Below are positions 17,181-26,100 of a DNA stretch of 64,000 bases, piece after piece. Source of the stretch: JBOFSQ01 sp051651625. Its GTDB lineage: Bacteria; Planctomycetota; Planctomycetia; Pirellulales; Thermoguttaceae. The DNA is taken from contig JBOFSQ010000101.1 of the NCBI GenBank assembly GCA_051651625.1, forward strand, positions 4,347-68,346. Reading direction: 5' to 3'. The position numbers and the translations under genes are program-made. The notes below the pieces were generated by a model. That model had not been told where the DNA came from. It saw only the letters and a list, made by a program, of their open reading frames with translations, and searched no databases. Position 1 is the first letter of the stretch. Each line of letters starts with the position of its first letter.

Positions 17181-19661
17181 ATGGGTATCGGACTCAATTC
17201 AGCAATACACGTCGCGGGCATGGGGATGGGGGCCGCCGAAAAGACGATTGGCGTCATCGGTCACAATCTCGCCAACGCAAATACGATTGGTTACAAGTCG
17301 CAGCGCGCCGACTTCAACACCGTTCTCGCGTACACATACACCTATGGTAGCGGCGAAGGACAAACCAGCCCCACAAACGGCGGGACAAATCCGATTCAGA
17401 TCGGAATGGGTGTCCAACTCGCCGCAACGACAACCAACTTCTCGCAAGGCGCGATCAAAGACGGCATGGGGATCACCGATATGGCGATTGCCGGAAACGG
17501 TTTCTTCGTCGTCTCGACCGCCGCTAACGCACGCCCCGAAGCGATCCTCTACACCCGCAACGGCGCGATGAAACTCGACGGCACCAACACGCTCGTCACC
17601 AACACCGGCGAATATCTGCTCGGCTACGGCGTCAACGACAAGTTTCAAATCCAAACCACAAAACTTACACCGCTCACAATTCCAATCGGCCAACTCAACA
17701 TCGCCGAGGCAACAACGACGACAACTCTCGAAGGTACACTAAACGCAATTCAAACCGTCGAACCACAAGGAACCGTTCTCAAAACTCCGCCGATGACGAA
17801 TCTGGCGGTGTCGTCGCCGGGAGACGTTGCGCTTTCGAGTTCACTTGTCGCACGGCCTCAAGTCGAGGGACTCACCGATCTCAAAGCCGTTGCAACAGGT
17901 AATATGGATGCGGGCGACTACATCTATCGCATGGCCTATGTCGATGCTGCTGGTGTTGAGTCCGATTTTTCGTCGCCGATAAACATCGCACTAAGCGCAA
18001 CTGGCGGCGTTGCAATCACCGATTTGCCACCAGCCATCGCCGGTTATACGCAACTGCGAATCTATCGCGCCGACAAACCGAGCGATGTCAGCGTGTCGCC
18101 GGTCTTCCACGAAGTCACCACCGTCGCCGCTGGTACGAACAGCTACAACGACACCGCTTCGAGTGCGTCGATTGCCGGAAATCCTACGCTCAACACAAAC
18201 AGACTCGACGGCAGTTATCAGTATTATGTGACATACGCCGATGCAAACGGAAACGAGAGTCGCCCGTCGCTTTTGAGTGTGGTGCAAAACGTCAACGGCG
18301 GACAGCTATTGCTGACGAACATCCCCGCAGTCGATCCGCAAAGCAACCCCGACAACTGGACGACTCGTCGCATCTATCGTTCGACCGGTACGGACGCGAC
18401 GACGTTCTACCACGTCGGCGATGTTGCCGGAATGGACCCGCAATCAACGTTCATCGACCGCACTTCCGATTCGCAACTCGTCACACATCAAGAGATAAGT
18501 TTGGCCGGTCGCGGCAACGCACTTGCAACGAGCGAAACGAAAATGACCGACGTTGGTAAATACGTCGGCAACGGGATTTTCACGCCGCTGTTCACGCAGG
18601 GGACGCTTGAGTTTTCGCCGCGCAAAGGCGACACCAATCTCGCCGCACAAAAACTCGCCATCACCGATAAAACAGTAATGGGCGATTACCTCAAGTTTCT
18701 TGACGAGTCGCTCGGTATTCGTTCGCAAACGCCGGGGAGCGGACTCCCATCTGATCAAGGGACAGTCGGCAGAACGATACGAAACGGCAACCCCGGCGCG
18801 ACAATCGTTGACGGTTCGCTCGTCATCTTGGGGAACTCCGGCGAGAAAAACGCCATCGAAATCCGTTCCGGCGATATGACGATCACAAACCAAAATCATC
18901 GCACGACTGTCGATGCGGGTTTGGTCTCGATACAAACCGCCGAAGGCGTCAGCACGACGAGTGACATGCTTGTTTTCGACTCGCTCGGTGCGCCGGTGAA
19001 AGTGCGTCTCACGCTCGTCCTTGAATCGACTTCAAACACAGAAACGGTCTATCGCTGGTTCGCCGACTCACCCGACAATCAACCGCAAACTGGAAATACT
19101 ATCGCTGTCGGTTCGGGGCGGCTCGTATTCGATCAACACGGAAAACTTGTCGATGCGGGGAACCCCGAAGTCAGCGTAGACCGGACGCTGATCGCATCGG
19201 TCTCGCCGACGGAGTTCAAGTTTCAGATGGAGCTTGGCGGCGTCGCCGCACTTGCGACAAACAAACCTGCAATCGCACAAACACACCGCGACGGCGCACC
19301 CGCCGGAACGCTCTACGATTTCTCCATCGGACGCGATGGCGTCATCACCGGCATTTTCAGCAGCGGTGTATCGCGTCCGCTTGGACAGCTCGTCTTGGCC
19401 AACTTCGCCAACCCCGAAGGACTTTTCCAAACTGGCGATTCGCTCTACCAAGTCGGTTCAAACTCCGGCCAGCCGCGCTACGGAACGCCCGACACAACCG
19501 GATATGGCGACATCCGTTGGAAGTCTGTCGAGGCGTCAAACACCGACCTCGGACGCGAACTCATCGACATGATTTCCGCATCAGCAATGTACCGCGCCAA
19601 CACCAAAGTATTAAGCTCATCAACGCAGATGTTCGACGAACTTATCAGGATGGTTTCGTAA
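17181..19661 (+). CDS. flgE: Flagellar hook protein FlgE, enlarged
   Basis: This protein builds the extracellular hook joining rod and filament. The N-terminal rod/hook heptad region contains IGVIGHNLANANTIGYKSQR with the ANxNTxGYKS signature. A D1-type region (TDMAIAGNGFFVV) follows, and the C-terminal hook motif ends RANTKVLSSSTQMFDELIRM. At 826 residues it is about twice the length of enterobacterial FlgE. The extra length includes two consecutive fibronectin III-like modules (about 240-330 and 345-440), with YRMAYVDAAGVESDFSSP and YVTYADANGNESRPS and matching RIYR strands. The start is set by AAGGAG eleven bases before the ATG. It is the first gene of a flgE-flbD-motA-motB cluster interrupted by repeats. 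Confidence 0.93.
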   Translation: MGIGLNSAIHVAGMGMGAAEKTIGVIGHNLANANTIGYKSQRADFNTVLAYTYTYGSGEGQTSPTNGGTNPIQIGMGVQLAATTTNFSQGAIKDGMGITDMAIAGNGFFVVSTAANARPEAILYTRNGAMKLDGTNTLVTNTGEYLLGYGVNDKFQIQTTKLTPLTIPIGQLNIAEATTTTTLEGTLNAIQTVEPQGTVLKTPPMTNLAVSSPGDVALSSSLVARPQVEGLTDLKAVATGNMDAGDYIYRMAYVDAAGVESDFSSPINIALSATGGVAITDLPPAIAGYTQLRIYRADKPSDVSVSPVFHEVTTVAAGTNSYNDTASSASIAGNPTLNTNRLDGSYQYYVTYADANGNESRPSLLSVVQNVNGGQLLLTNIPAVDPQSNPDNWTTRRIYRSTGTDATTFYHVGDVAGMDPQSTFIDRTSDSQLVTHQEISLAGRGNALATSETKMTDVGKYVGNGIFTPLFTQGTLEFSPRKGDTNLAAQKLAITDKTVMGDYLKFLDESLGIRSQTPGSGLPSDQGTVGRTIRNGNPGATIVDGSLVILGNSGEKNAIEIRSGDMTITNQNHRTTVDAGLVSIQTAEGVSTTSDMLVFDSLGAPVKVRLTLVLESTSNTETVYRWFADSPDNQPQTGNTIAVGSGRLVFDQHGKLVDAGNPEVSVDRTLIASVSPTEFKFQMELGGVAALATNKPAIAQTHRDGAPAGTLYDFSIGRDGVITGIFSSGVSRPLGQLVLANFANPEGLFQTGDSLYQVGSNSGQPRYGTPDTTGYGDIRWKSVEASNTDLGRELIDMISASAMYRANTKVLSSSTQMFDELIRMVS

Positions 19662-19761
19662 GTAGACTTGTTTGGTAAAAGATACAGACCACGAAACGCA
19701 CGAAAAAACATGGTAAGTGTTCACGGTTTTTTCGCCATTCGGCATGAATGCGTTTTGTATT

Positions 19762-19998
19762 TGCCCCGACGGGGCAGCAATTTCAATAACCGGCGGTAAG
19801 CGGTATTCCGCGCAACCGCCGGTACGCGACAAACGAAACTGCGCGTCCCAACGGGACGCTACCAAGATATCGGTTGTTGGTTTGCAAGGTCGCGTCCTAC
19901 AGACGCACCGAAATTTGTGCCGTGTCACCGGCGGTTGCGTTTGCCGCTATCGCGGCTGCACTTACCGCCGGTTATTGAGATACTGCCCCGTCGGGGCA
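19762..19998. repeat. Family E palindromes between flgE and flbD
   Basis: A direct partial copy (19762-19823) and an inverted copy (19927-19998) flank a segment containing gcgtcccaacgggacgc and gcgtcctacagacgc, small palindromes also seen near the transposase. The pair fills most of the 384-base gap and separates flgE from flbD. Confidence 0.8.
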
Positions 19999-20045
19999 AA
20001 TACGCCAACGGCAATGCTGTCAAAATCCGTGAACGCTTACAAAAC

Positions 20046-20267
20046 ATGATTCGTCTCACACGCCTAAACGGCGAAGGGTTTGTCCTCAACGGCGATCTCA
20101 TTCGTTTTATCGAAGTATGTCCCGACACGCTCATCACGCTCGTTGGTGGTGAGACGTTGATGGTTCGTGAAACGCTCGACGAGGTTGTTCGTCGTGCGGT
20201 AACATATCAGCAGGCAAAGTCGCTCATCCCGCGACCGCAGTACGCACCGTGCAACTTGGGCGATTGA
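20046..20267 (+). CDS. flbD: Flagellar protein FlbD
   Basis: This 73-residue protein has the FlbD fold pattern: MIRLTRLNGEGFVLNGDLI at the start, IEVCPDTLITLVGGETLMV, then VRETLDEVVRRAVTYQQAK. FlbD genes sit between flgE and motA in many bacteria, exactly as here. The exact role is poorly defined; the protein is small and probably acts near the motor or export gate. No Shine-Dalgarno is evident before the ATG, which lies close to the end of a repeat. Thirteen bases separate it from motA. Confidence 0.88.
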   Translation: MIRLTRLNGEGFVLNGDLIRFIEVCPDTLITLVGGETLMVRETLDEVVRRAVTYQQAKSLIPRPQYAPCNLGD

Positions 20268-20280
20268 AGGGGAATAAGGA

Positions 20281-21054
20281 ATGGAACTCGGAACAATCAT
20301 TGGAATCGTTCTTGGCTCGGCACTGCTGTCGATGGCAATTATGACGAGCAAGAACGGTACGTTTGCGATGTTTATCGACATACCGTCGATTTTCATTGTC
20401 GGTGGCGGCGCGACGGCTGCGATGATGATTGCATATCCGCTCAGTCACGTTGCGAAGGTAGTCGCTGTTACCAAAAAGACGTTCTTCGTTAGCACGCGGA
20501 GCGTACTCGAAACGATCTCGCTGATTGTTTCGCTCTCGGAGTCTTCTCGCCGCGAAGGAATTTTGTCGCTTGAAAATCGACTTGAAGAGTTGAGTGACGC
20601 ATTCTTGACGCTTGGCGTTCGGATGGCGGTGGATGGTATGAGTCCTGAAGTCGTCGAGAGCATTATGCGAACGGAGATCGACGCCGTTGGCGCACGCCAC
20701 GATTCGTGTCGCGGACTCGTTGCAAACTTCGGTAAGTACGGCCCTGCGTTCGGGATGATCGGGACGCTGATGGGACTGGTGATGATGCTCGCCAAACTCG
20801 ACCCCGACACTATCGGTCCCGGTATGGCGGTCGCTATTTTGACGACACTTTACGGTGCGGTGATGTCGAACCTTTTTCTCCTTCCGATGGCCGACAAACT
20901 CTCGTTCTACAACGAGCAAGAGCTTTTGATAATGGAGATCACAGTTCGCGGTGTGATTGCGATTCAGTCTGGCGAAAACCCGCGCGTCACGAAGCAGAAG
21001 CTCATGACGTTCATTCCACCATCCGCCCGCCCGCGTGACGAAGAAGGGGCGTAG
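20281..21054 (+). CDS. motA: Flagellar motor stator protein MotA
   Basis: This is the proton-channel stator subunit of the inner membrane. The 257 residues match the MotA family length and four-helix layout: helix 1 (TIIGIVLGSALLSMAIM), helix 2 (IPSIFIVGGGATAAMMIA), a cytoplasmic loop with NRLEELSDAFL, and helices 3 and 4 containing YGPAFGMIGTLMGLVMML and AVAILTTLYGAVMSNLFLLP. The cytoplasmic end carries QSGENPRVTKQKL, as in other MotA proteins. The ATG follows AGGGGAATAAGGA. It is followed by a tandem repeat array and then motB. Confidence 0.93.
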   Translation: MELGTIIGIVLGSALLSMAIMTSKNGTFAMFIDIPSIFIVGGGATAAMMIAYPLSHVAKVVAVTKKTFFVSTRSVLETISLIVSLSESSRREGILSLENRLEELSDAFLTLGVRMAVDGMSPEVVESIMRTEIDAVGARHDSCRGLVANFGKYGPAFGMIGTLMGLVMMLAKLDPDTIGPGMAVAILTTLYGAVMSNLFLLPMADKLSFYNEQELLIMEITVRGVIAIQSGENPRVTKQKLMTFIPPSARPRDEEGA

Positions 21055-21063
21055 GAGTAACCG

Positions 21064-21205
21064 AATCAGAGCGGGAAAGCGTAAGCGAGTGCCAGCGTAA
21101 TCAGAACACGAAGCGTAAGCGAGTGCCAGCGTAATCAGAACACGAAGCGTAAGCGAGTGCCAGTGTAATCAGAACACGAAGCGTAAGCGAGTGCCCGAAT
21201 CAGAG
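21064..21205. repeat. Tandem array of about four 34-base units between motA and motB
   Basis: Four successive units share the core gaagcgtaagcgagtgcc (the first reads gaaagcgtaagcgagtgcc), spaced 34 bases apart by atcagaacac at the left and agcgta at the right. Single copies of the same core are scattered through the window. The array separates two stator genes that are usually adjacent, and could affect coupling of their expression. Confidence 0.85.
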
Positions 21206-21227
21206 CGGACGCAGCGTTCACGAATTG

Positions 21228-21262
21228 CCGTCAGGATGAATTCCGGGCTACGCGGGAATGAC
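21228..21262. repeat. ccgtcaggatgaattcc hairpin repeat
   Basis: This short element combines ccgtcaggatgaattccggg with gcgggaatgacg. Related forms lie at 17098-17133, 45929-45950 and 52723-52762, always in non-coding DNA. Confidence 0.5.
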
Positions 21263-21294
21263 GAAACGAGACGTGATACAGGTACGGTGAACCA

Positions 21295-21984
21295 ATGGCG
21301 AAGATGAAATGTCCTGAAGGCGTCCCTGATTGGATTCTCACTTACGGCGACATGATGTCGCTGCTCCTTTGCTTTTTCATTATGCTTTACGCGATCAGTT
21401 CGCTTGAGATAGTGAAGATTGACGCGGTGATTGAGTCGCTGTCGGAGTCGTTTGGAACAGCGGGATCGTCTGTCGAACCGCGTAATCGCAATTCGTCATC
21501 GACGCGCACGAGCGTCTCGCAAAACGAGCGAGCCGGACGCCAACTTCCTGCGAAGGGTGGACAAACGGTTCAGGCTCCGTTTGGTGACAAACCGCTGATG
21601 CGTAGTGTTCGCCCCAACGCTGATCAGGTGAAGGCGAGTGTGATTCCGTTTGACGTCAACAGCGACGCGCTGACGGACGCGGCGAAGGAAATTCTTGCAA
21701 TGGTTGGTCAGACTATTGCCGATTCGCCGTATCTAATCGGCATTGAGGGACACGCATCGCCGCGTGAACGCGACGGTTCTTACACCGCGCAGTGCGACCT
21801 TGCCTTTGCCCGTGCGGTGGAGGTGCGGAACTATCTCATTTCGCTCGGAGTGCGTGAAAATCTTCTTGTTGTGCAGGTCGTTGGGCCGTATGCACCTGTC
21901 GGCGAAACGAGTGCCGCCGACGATCCGATTGCCCGCAACGCCATCGTCCAAGTCGTGCAGTTGCTCGGACTTGCGCACGAGTGA
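21295..21984 (+). CDS. motB: Flagellar motor stator protein MotB
   Basis: This 229-residue partner of MotA anchors the stator to peptidoglycan. The N-terminus PEGVPDWILTYGDMMSLLLC contains the conserved motor Asp in the YGD motif, followed by the single membrane helix. A Ser/Arg-rich linker (about 60-100) joins an OmpA-like peptidoglycan-binding domain, with VIPFDVNSDALTDAAKEIL, IGIEGHASPRERDG and LAFARAVEVRNYLISLGV. The domain ends with RNAIVQVVQ in place of the common RRVEI. A weak GGTGAACC precedes the ATG. No fliL or other flagellar gene follows. Confidence 0.92.
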   Translation: MAKMKCPEGVPDWILTYGDMMSLLLCFFIMLYAISSLEIVKIDAVIESLSESFGTAGSSVEPRNRNSSSTRTSVSQNERAGRQLPAKGGQTVQAPFGDKPLMRSVRPNADQVKASVIPFDVNSDALTDAAKEILAMVGQTIADSPYLIGIEGHASPRERDGSYTAQCDLAFARAVEVRNYLISLGVRENLLVVQVVGPYAPVGETSAADDPIARNAIVQVVQLLGLAHE

Positions 21985-21989
21985 ATCAT

Positions 21990-22967
21990 TCATTCTCGCG
22001 TCTTCACCAGCAGCGATTGCGGTGCGAGGCGTTTCCATTCTGCGTGTTCGAGCAGTGAGATGAGTGGTTCGAACTCGTCGGCGACATACGCCGCAACCGA
22101 TTGCACCTGACACTCCACCGCGAGAAAACGGAGCGTCTCGCCGAGCAAGTACATTGTGACGCCCTGACGCCGAAACTCCGGTTCGACATAGACGTCGATA
22201 ATCCCCGCGCGGCGCGGTGTCGTGTAGAACGCTTTAGAAGCGTGCGGAATCGAAACGCAGACAGTCACTCTTCCAACCGGTGCGTCGTCGCGGTGGATTG
22301 AGTCGGCACGATACGCCGTCACCTCAATCCACTGGTGATACGCCATCAAACACGCCTCCCACCAGTGTCGCGGCTTCGGATGGTCGTTGTAACTGATGTC
22401 GAGCGCGGATCGCTGCCGCACAACCTTCGCCGTAAACTTCGGCCTGTAACCCGTCAAGTTTTTCACAAATCGTTGTACGGGCTGGTCGGGGAGAAACCCG
22501 CGAGCGCAGTACGCTTGATAGACCATCGAGTCGCACTCGGCGGCGTTCGACTCTTCGATCAGTCCGAAAAGTCCCATAAAAAACGGCATGCACGAATGGT
22601 AAACGCCAGCGATGATCGCCTTCACGCCGCGTTCAAACAGTTCGCGTTCGCAGCGTTCGATCAGCGCAGCGGCGAGCGATTGCGGATCGTCTACTTCTGG
22701 ATCGACGACGACCAGCCGAATGATCCCGCGATCAGGGTCAAGCCCGCAACCATCGGTACGCGGCGCGAGTCCGCAGAGTGCGAACCCGATCACGTCTGCC
22801 CCGTTCACCGCGACGAATACGCCACGATGGTCGTTGTAAGGGAGGCCGAAAAACCCTTCCTGCATCTCGTTGATCGACGAGACTTTCACCGCCGCCACTG
22901 CTCGCTTTAGCAAGTTCAAGAGGCGCGGCGGATCGGCGTTAACAAATGGACGAATGGTAAAGTTCAT
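21990..22967 (-). CDS. GNAT N-acetyltransferase with two acetyltransferase-like domains
   Basis: This 325-residue protein begins MNFTIRPFVNADPPRLLNLL, typical of a GNAT N-terminal strand and helix. An internal domain (about 1-150) has GFALCGLAP and IRLVVVDPEVDDPQSLAAAL in place of a canonical acetyl-CoA loop. A second domain (about 225-325) carries GIIDVYVEPEFRRQGVTMYL, with the RRQG form of the R/Q-x-x-G-x-A motif that binds acetyl-CoA. The substrate is unknown. The start at 22967 is where family similarity begins. It is transcribed against motB with a five-base gap. Confidence 0.78.
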   Translation of the reverse strand: MNFTIRPFVNADPPRLLNLLKRAVAAVKVSSINEMQEGFFGLPYNDHRGVFVAVNGADVIGFALCGLAPRTDGCGLDPDRGIIRLVVVDPEVDDPQSLAAALIERCERELFERGVKAIIAGVYHSCMPFFMGLFGLIEESNAAECDSMVYQAYCARGFLPDQPVQRFVKNLTGYRPKFTAKVVRQRSALDISYNDHPKPRHWWEACLMAYHQWIEVTAYRADSIHRDDAPVGRVTVCVSIPHASKAFYTTPRRAGIIDVYVEPEFRRQGVTMYLLGETLRFLAVECQVQSVAAYVADEFEPLISLLEHAEWKRLAPQSLLVKTRE

Positions 22968-23079
22968 AGCCACGAGTGTACCCGCAATGTCGCAGAGTGC
23001 AAGGTGAGTGAGGTGTAGTGGAGTGTGTAAAAAATCTTGCACGCGAACGTTGGTTCGCCGAGTTTTCGCCGTTTGTCCG

Positions 23080-24111
23080 TCACGGCACGAGTGCGAGCGT
23101 CTCGTCGAATCCGAAGACGAGGTTCATATTTTGTACCGCCGCGCCAGACGCACCCTTCACGAGATTGTCGATCACCGAACAGAGCACGAGTCGTTCGCCG
23201 ACAACCCGCGCGGTGATGTGACAGTTGTTTGTGTGCGAAACTTCTTTCGTCGCCGGAAAGTGATCGACAATCTGCACAAACGGTTCACTGGCATAACGCT
23301 TTCGCAACAAGTTAATTGCCGACGACGTTGTGAACGGTGTCACCATTGGTGTGCGTAGCGTCGCGTAGATTGTTGAGAGAATCCCGCGGTCCATCGGCGT
23401 CAGGTGTGGCGAGAAAACAATGTCAACATCACCGCCCGCCGACATCGACAGAAACTGCGAAATCTCCGGCGTGTGACGGTGCGTGCCGATACCGTAAGCA
23501 GAAATACTTTCGTTGCATTCACCGTAGAGCGACACCATCTTCGGCTGACGCCCCGCGCCCGAAACGCCACTCTTGGAGTCGATGACAATTCCGCGCGGCT
23601 CGATCACGTTCGCTGCGAGAAACGGCGTTAGTGCGAGAATCGCCGTCGTCGGATAACAACCGGGATTGGCGACGAGCGATGCCGAACGAATTTCGTCGCG
23701 GAACAGTTCGGGGAGTCCGTAAGGAACTTGTCCGAGTCGGGCGGCGTCGGGGTGGTCTTCGTGATACCACTCCTTGAAGACCGCTGGTGAATGAAGTCGG
23801 TAATCGGCACTCAAGTCGATCACTTTCACGCCAGCGTCGAGAAGCGCAGGCGCGACCCGCGCCGACGCGCAGTGCGGCAAACAGCTAAACACGCAACCGC
23901 CGCGTCCCACTCGTGCGGCAACTTCCGCCGGCGAAAGATTCTCAAGTACCAACGACGAACGACCCGCAAAATACGGATGAACTTCGCCAAGTGTACGAGT
24001 GTCTTCACGACTCGTCACCGCGACGATCTCCGCGTGCGGATGACGTTCCAAGATTTTCAAAAGTTCGAGAGCCGTGTAGCCCGTCGCGCCGAGGATTGCA
24101 ATTTTGATCAT
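23080..24111 (-). CDS. argC: N-acetyl-gamma-glutamyl-phosphate reductase
   Basis: This is the third enzyme of arginine biosynthesis, reducing N-acetylglutamyl phosphate to the semialdehyde with NADPH. The 343 residues start MIKIAILGATGYTALELLKI, with the dinucleotide-binding GATGYT loop. The catalytic Cys lies in VANPGCYPTTAIL, and the His-containing HRHTPEISQFL and HLTPMDRGIL motifs follow, all as in ArgC. In-frame sequence upstream of 24111 comes from repeat elements rather than from the gene. No other arg gene is in the window. Confidence 0.95.
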   Translation of the reverse strand: MIKIAILGATGYTALELLKILERHPHAEIVAVTSREDTRTLGEVHPYFAGRSSLVLENLSPAEVAARVGRGGCVFSCLPHCASARVAPALLDAGVKVIDLSADYRLHSPAVFKEWYHEDHPDAARLGQVPYGLPELFRDEIRSASLVANPGCYPTTAILALTPFLAANVIEPRGIVIDSKSGVSGAGRQPKMVSLYGECNESISAYGIGTHRHTPEISQFLSMSAGGDVDIVFSPHLTPMDRGILSTIYATLRTPMVTPFTTSSAINLLRKRYASEPFVQIVDHFPATKEVSHTNNCHITARVVGERLVLCSVIDNLVKGASGAAVQNMNLVFGFDETLALVP

Positions 24112-24131
24112 TGATTGTGTTGTTGTTTGTT

Positions 24132-24197
24132 GTGGGCACTCGCTTACGCTTCGCGTTCTGATTTGAGGCACTCGCTTACGCTTCCCGTTCTTATTTT
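24132..24197. repeat. Dispersed 'GAAGCGTAAGCGAGTG' repeat, two inverted copies
   Basis: Two units of ggcactcgcttacgcttc follow each other directly upstream of argC, on the opposite strand to the copies at 11517 and 21064. Confidence 0.75.
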
Positions 24198-24219
24198 GGT
24201 AATCGTTCACGCCACGTTT

Positions 24220-24344
24220 CGTCATTCCCGCGTACTCGGCGGGAATCCAGAGAGTAATGCCGCAAGCAGACGCGGTAGCGACGTTCGCGCAAGCGAACCA
24301 CACAGCGTCCGCTCTAGGCCCCCGCCGAGTACGCGGGGGTGACG
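24220..24344. repeat. Palindromic repeat family B, non-coding copy
   Basis: The arms are cgtcattcccgcgtactcgg and cgccgagtacgcgggggtga, with a gacgttcgcgcaagcgaacc centre. It is the partner of the coding copy at 7192-7315 in the alpha-2-macroglobulin gene. Confidence 0.85.
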
Positions 24345-24366
24345 AGTTCGGAACCAACCGGAACGC

Positions 24367-24891
24367 TCATCTTTGCGGTTTGTCGCGGACCATCAGTTCG
24401 CCCGTTTCGGGGACGTACATGAACTCTTTGTCAGCGGGGAGTTCGGGCAGCTTCACTTGGTTCGGGACAAGAATCTCTTTCGTGTATTCTTCGAGCGAGT
24501 TCGGGAACCGGTCGTTTGTGGCGCGAAAGAGTTTCATCGCTTGTGGAATCTGTATTTCGAAGGCGATCCGTTCGTTTGCCCGCCAGTACGAAGCGAGTGC
24601 ATAGGTGCCGAAGATTGCGGCTGGGTCGTTCGTGCCGCCGTATGTGTGCCCCTGTTTTCCGGCACCGGCCTGCGCAACGGTTGCCGTCGCGGCGTCTTCG
24701 GCAGTGCCTTCGACGACAGTTCGCCCGCCGACTTCCACCTTGGGCCGGTCCAACTCGGCCTGCGAAATCGGTTTCGGCTCCACGACCGGTGCGGGCGGAT
24801 CAGGTGCAACGGTGAAACTCGGCTTCGTTTTCTCACATCCGAGAATCGTTAACCCAACAACGACACAACTGCAAACAAAACCAGTACGCAT
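24367..24891 (-). CDS. Putative lipoprotein of unknown function
   Basis: This 174-residue protein starts at an ATG after GAGGTGTTGT. The signal is MRTGFVCSCVVVGLTILGC, where ILGC is a plausible lipobox. A Pro-rich linker (PDPPAPVVEPKPI) leads to a small domain (about 85-170) with QIPQAMKLFRATNDRFPNS, EEYTKEILV and YVPETGELMV. The FRATNDRFPNSLEEY pattern resembles the stalk helix and following turn in type II secretion pseudopilin-like proteins of planctomycetes. Its function is unknown. Confidence 0.7.
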   Translation of the reverse strand: MRTGFVCSCVVVGLTILGCEKTKPSFTVAPDPPAPVVEPKPISQAELDRPKVEVGGRTVVEGTAEDAATATVAQAGAGKQGHTYGGTNDPAAIFGTYALASYWRANERIAFEIQIPQAMKLFRATNDRFPNSLEEYTKEILVPNQVKLPELPADKEFMYVPETGELMVRDKPQR

Positions 24892-25104
24892 ACAACACCT
24901 CACGACAGAATGAAACCGGACTCGACCACGCCAAAGCCACGCCCGTTAATCGTAGCGGCGTATAACACAAACGTCAACCGGTGCCATCGCAATTTCTCGT
25001 GCGTGAGCAGAAAACTTCCGCTCCCCCTTCGCAGCGTGTACGAAGTGTGTACGATGCGCCTGCTCTGGGGAGCGGGCGAGTGTTGCCAAAATCGAGGTGA
25101 AACG

Positions 25105-26100
25105 ATGAGAAAAATTGTCGCAGTATTTTTTGTGATTGCCGTACTCGGTGGCGGGTGCTACGTTTGGCAACACAACTTCGGTGCAAATCAAAACGCCAAC
25201 GAAAATTGTTTGACGCTCTACGGCAACGTCGAAATTAGGCGTGTAAACTTGGGGTTTCGTGTGTCGGGGCGGATTTCTGAAATTGCGTTTGAAGAAGGCG
25301 ACGCGATTCAAAAAGGTGAAGTCATCGCGCAGCTCGACCGCAAACCTTACGAAGATTTGTACGCTGTCGCGCTTGCGCAAGTGGAGAGTGCGCAAGCGAA
25401 TTGTGCAAAGCTCGAAGTGGGAAATCGTCCGCAAGAAATTGAGCAAATGCGAGCCTCGCTCAACGAACGTGTCGCCAGTCTCAACGTACTCGAATCGGAG
25501 TTGCGACGTGCAACGCAACTGGTCGAAGACCGCGTGATCTCGGCGCAAGAGTTTGAAACCGCCGTAGCACGACGCGACGAAGCCGACGCACGAAAAAAAC
25601 TCGCCGAAGAAAACTTGAGCCTCGCCATCGAAGGTTTTCGCAAAGAAGACATCGCCATCGGTAAGGCAAAACTCTCCGAGGCGAACGCGAACTTGCGAAA
25701 AGCCGCAACGTCACTCGAAGACACCGTTTTACTCTGCCCGAACGACGGAACACTTCTCACTCGCGTCGAGGAAGTCGGCTCGGTCGTTGGTGCGGGACAG
25801 GTCGTCGTATCGCTCTCACTCAAAGACGCGGTTTGGGTCTACGTTTACGTCCCCGAACCGCAACTCGGAAAACTCTCGCCCGGAATGAAAGCGGCAATTA
25901 TCACCGACACCAATCCAGAAAATCCGTACAGCGGCCAAGTCGGTTACATCTCGCCGGAAGCGGAGTTTACGCCAAAAACGGTGCAGACAACCGAACTCCG
26001 CACGTCGCTCGTTTACCGCGTCCGAATCATTGCCGACAACCCCGACAGTGGTCTCCGACAAGGCATGCCTGTCACGGTTCGTTTGTTTTTGAATCCATGA
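25105..26100 (+). CDS. ybhG: HlyD/YbhG-type membrane fusion protein of an ABC exporter
   Basis: This 331-residue periplasmic adaptor matches the length of E. coli YbhG. It has an N-terminal membrane anchor (IVAVFFVIAVLGGGCYV) and a first lipoyl half with LGFRVSGRISEIAFEEGDAI. A long coiled-coil hairpin (about 90-195) is rich in Ala, Glu and Arg. The second lipoyl half carries DTVLLCPNDGTLLTRVEEVGSVV, and a beta-barrel domain (MKAAIITDTNPENPYSGQVG) follows. The ATG follows GAGGTGAAACG. Its stop overlaps the start of the ATPase gene by four bases. The permeases of the same system lie 15 kb downstream, past the defence genes. Confidence 0.9.
   Translation: MRKIVAVFFVIAVLGGGCYVWQHNFGANQNANENCLTLYGNVEIRRVNLGFRVSGRISEIAFEEGDAIQKGEVIAQLDRKPYEDLYAVALAQVESAQANCAKLEVGNRPQEIEQMRASLNERVASLNVLESELRRATQLVEDRVISAQEFETAVARRDEADARKKLAEENLSLAIEGFRKEDIAIGKAKLSEANANLRKAATSLEDTVLLCPNDGTLLTRVEEVGSVVGAGQVVVSLSLKDAVWVYVYVPEPQLGKLSPGMKAAIITDTNPENPYSGQVGYISPEAEFTPKTVQTTELRTSLVYRVRIIADNPDSGLRQGMPVTVRLFLNP

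Noticed and set aside
24112..24357. N-terminal extension of ArgC by 82 residues
   Set aside because: The extra codons are formed by the family B palindrome and the gaagcgtaagcgag repeats; MIKIAILGATGY is the family start.
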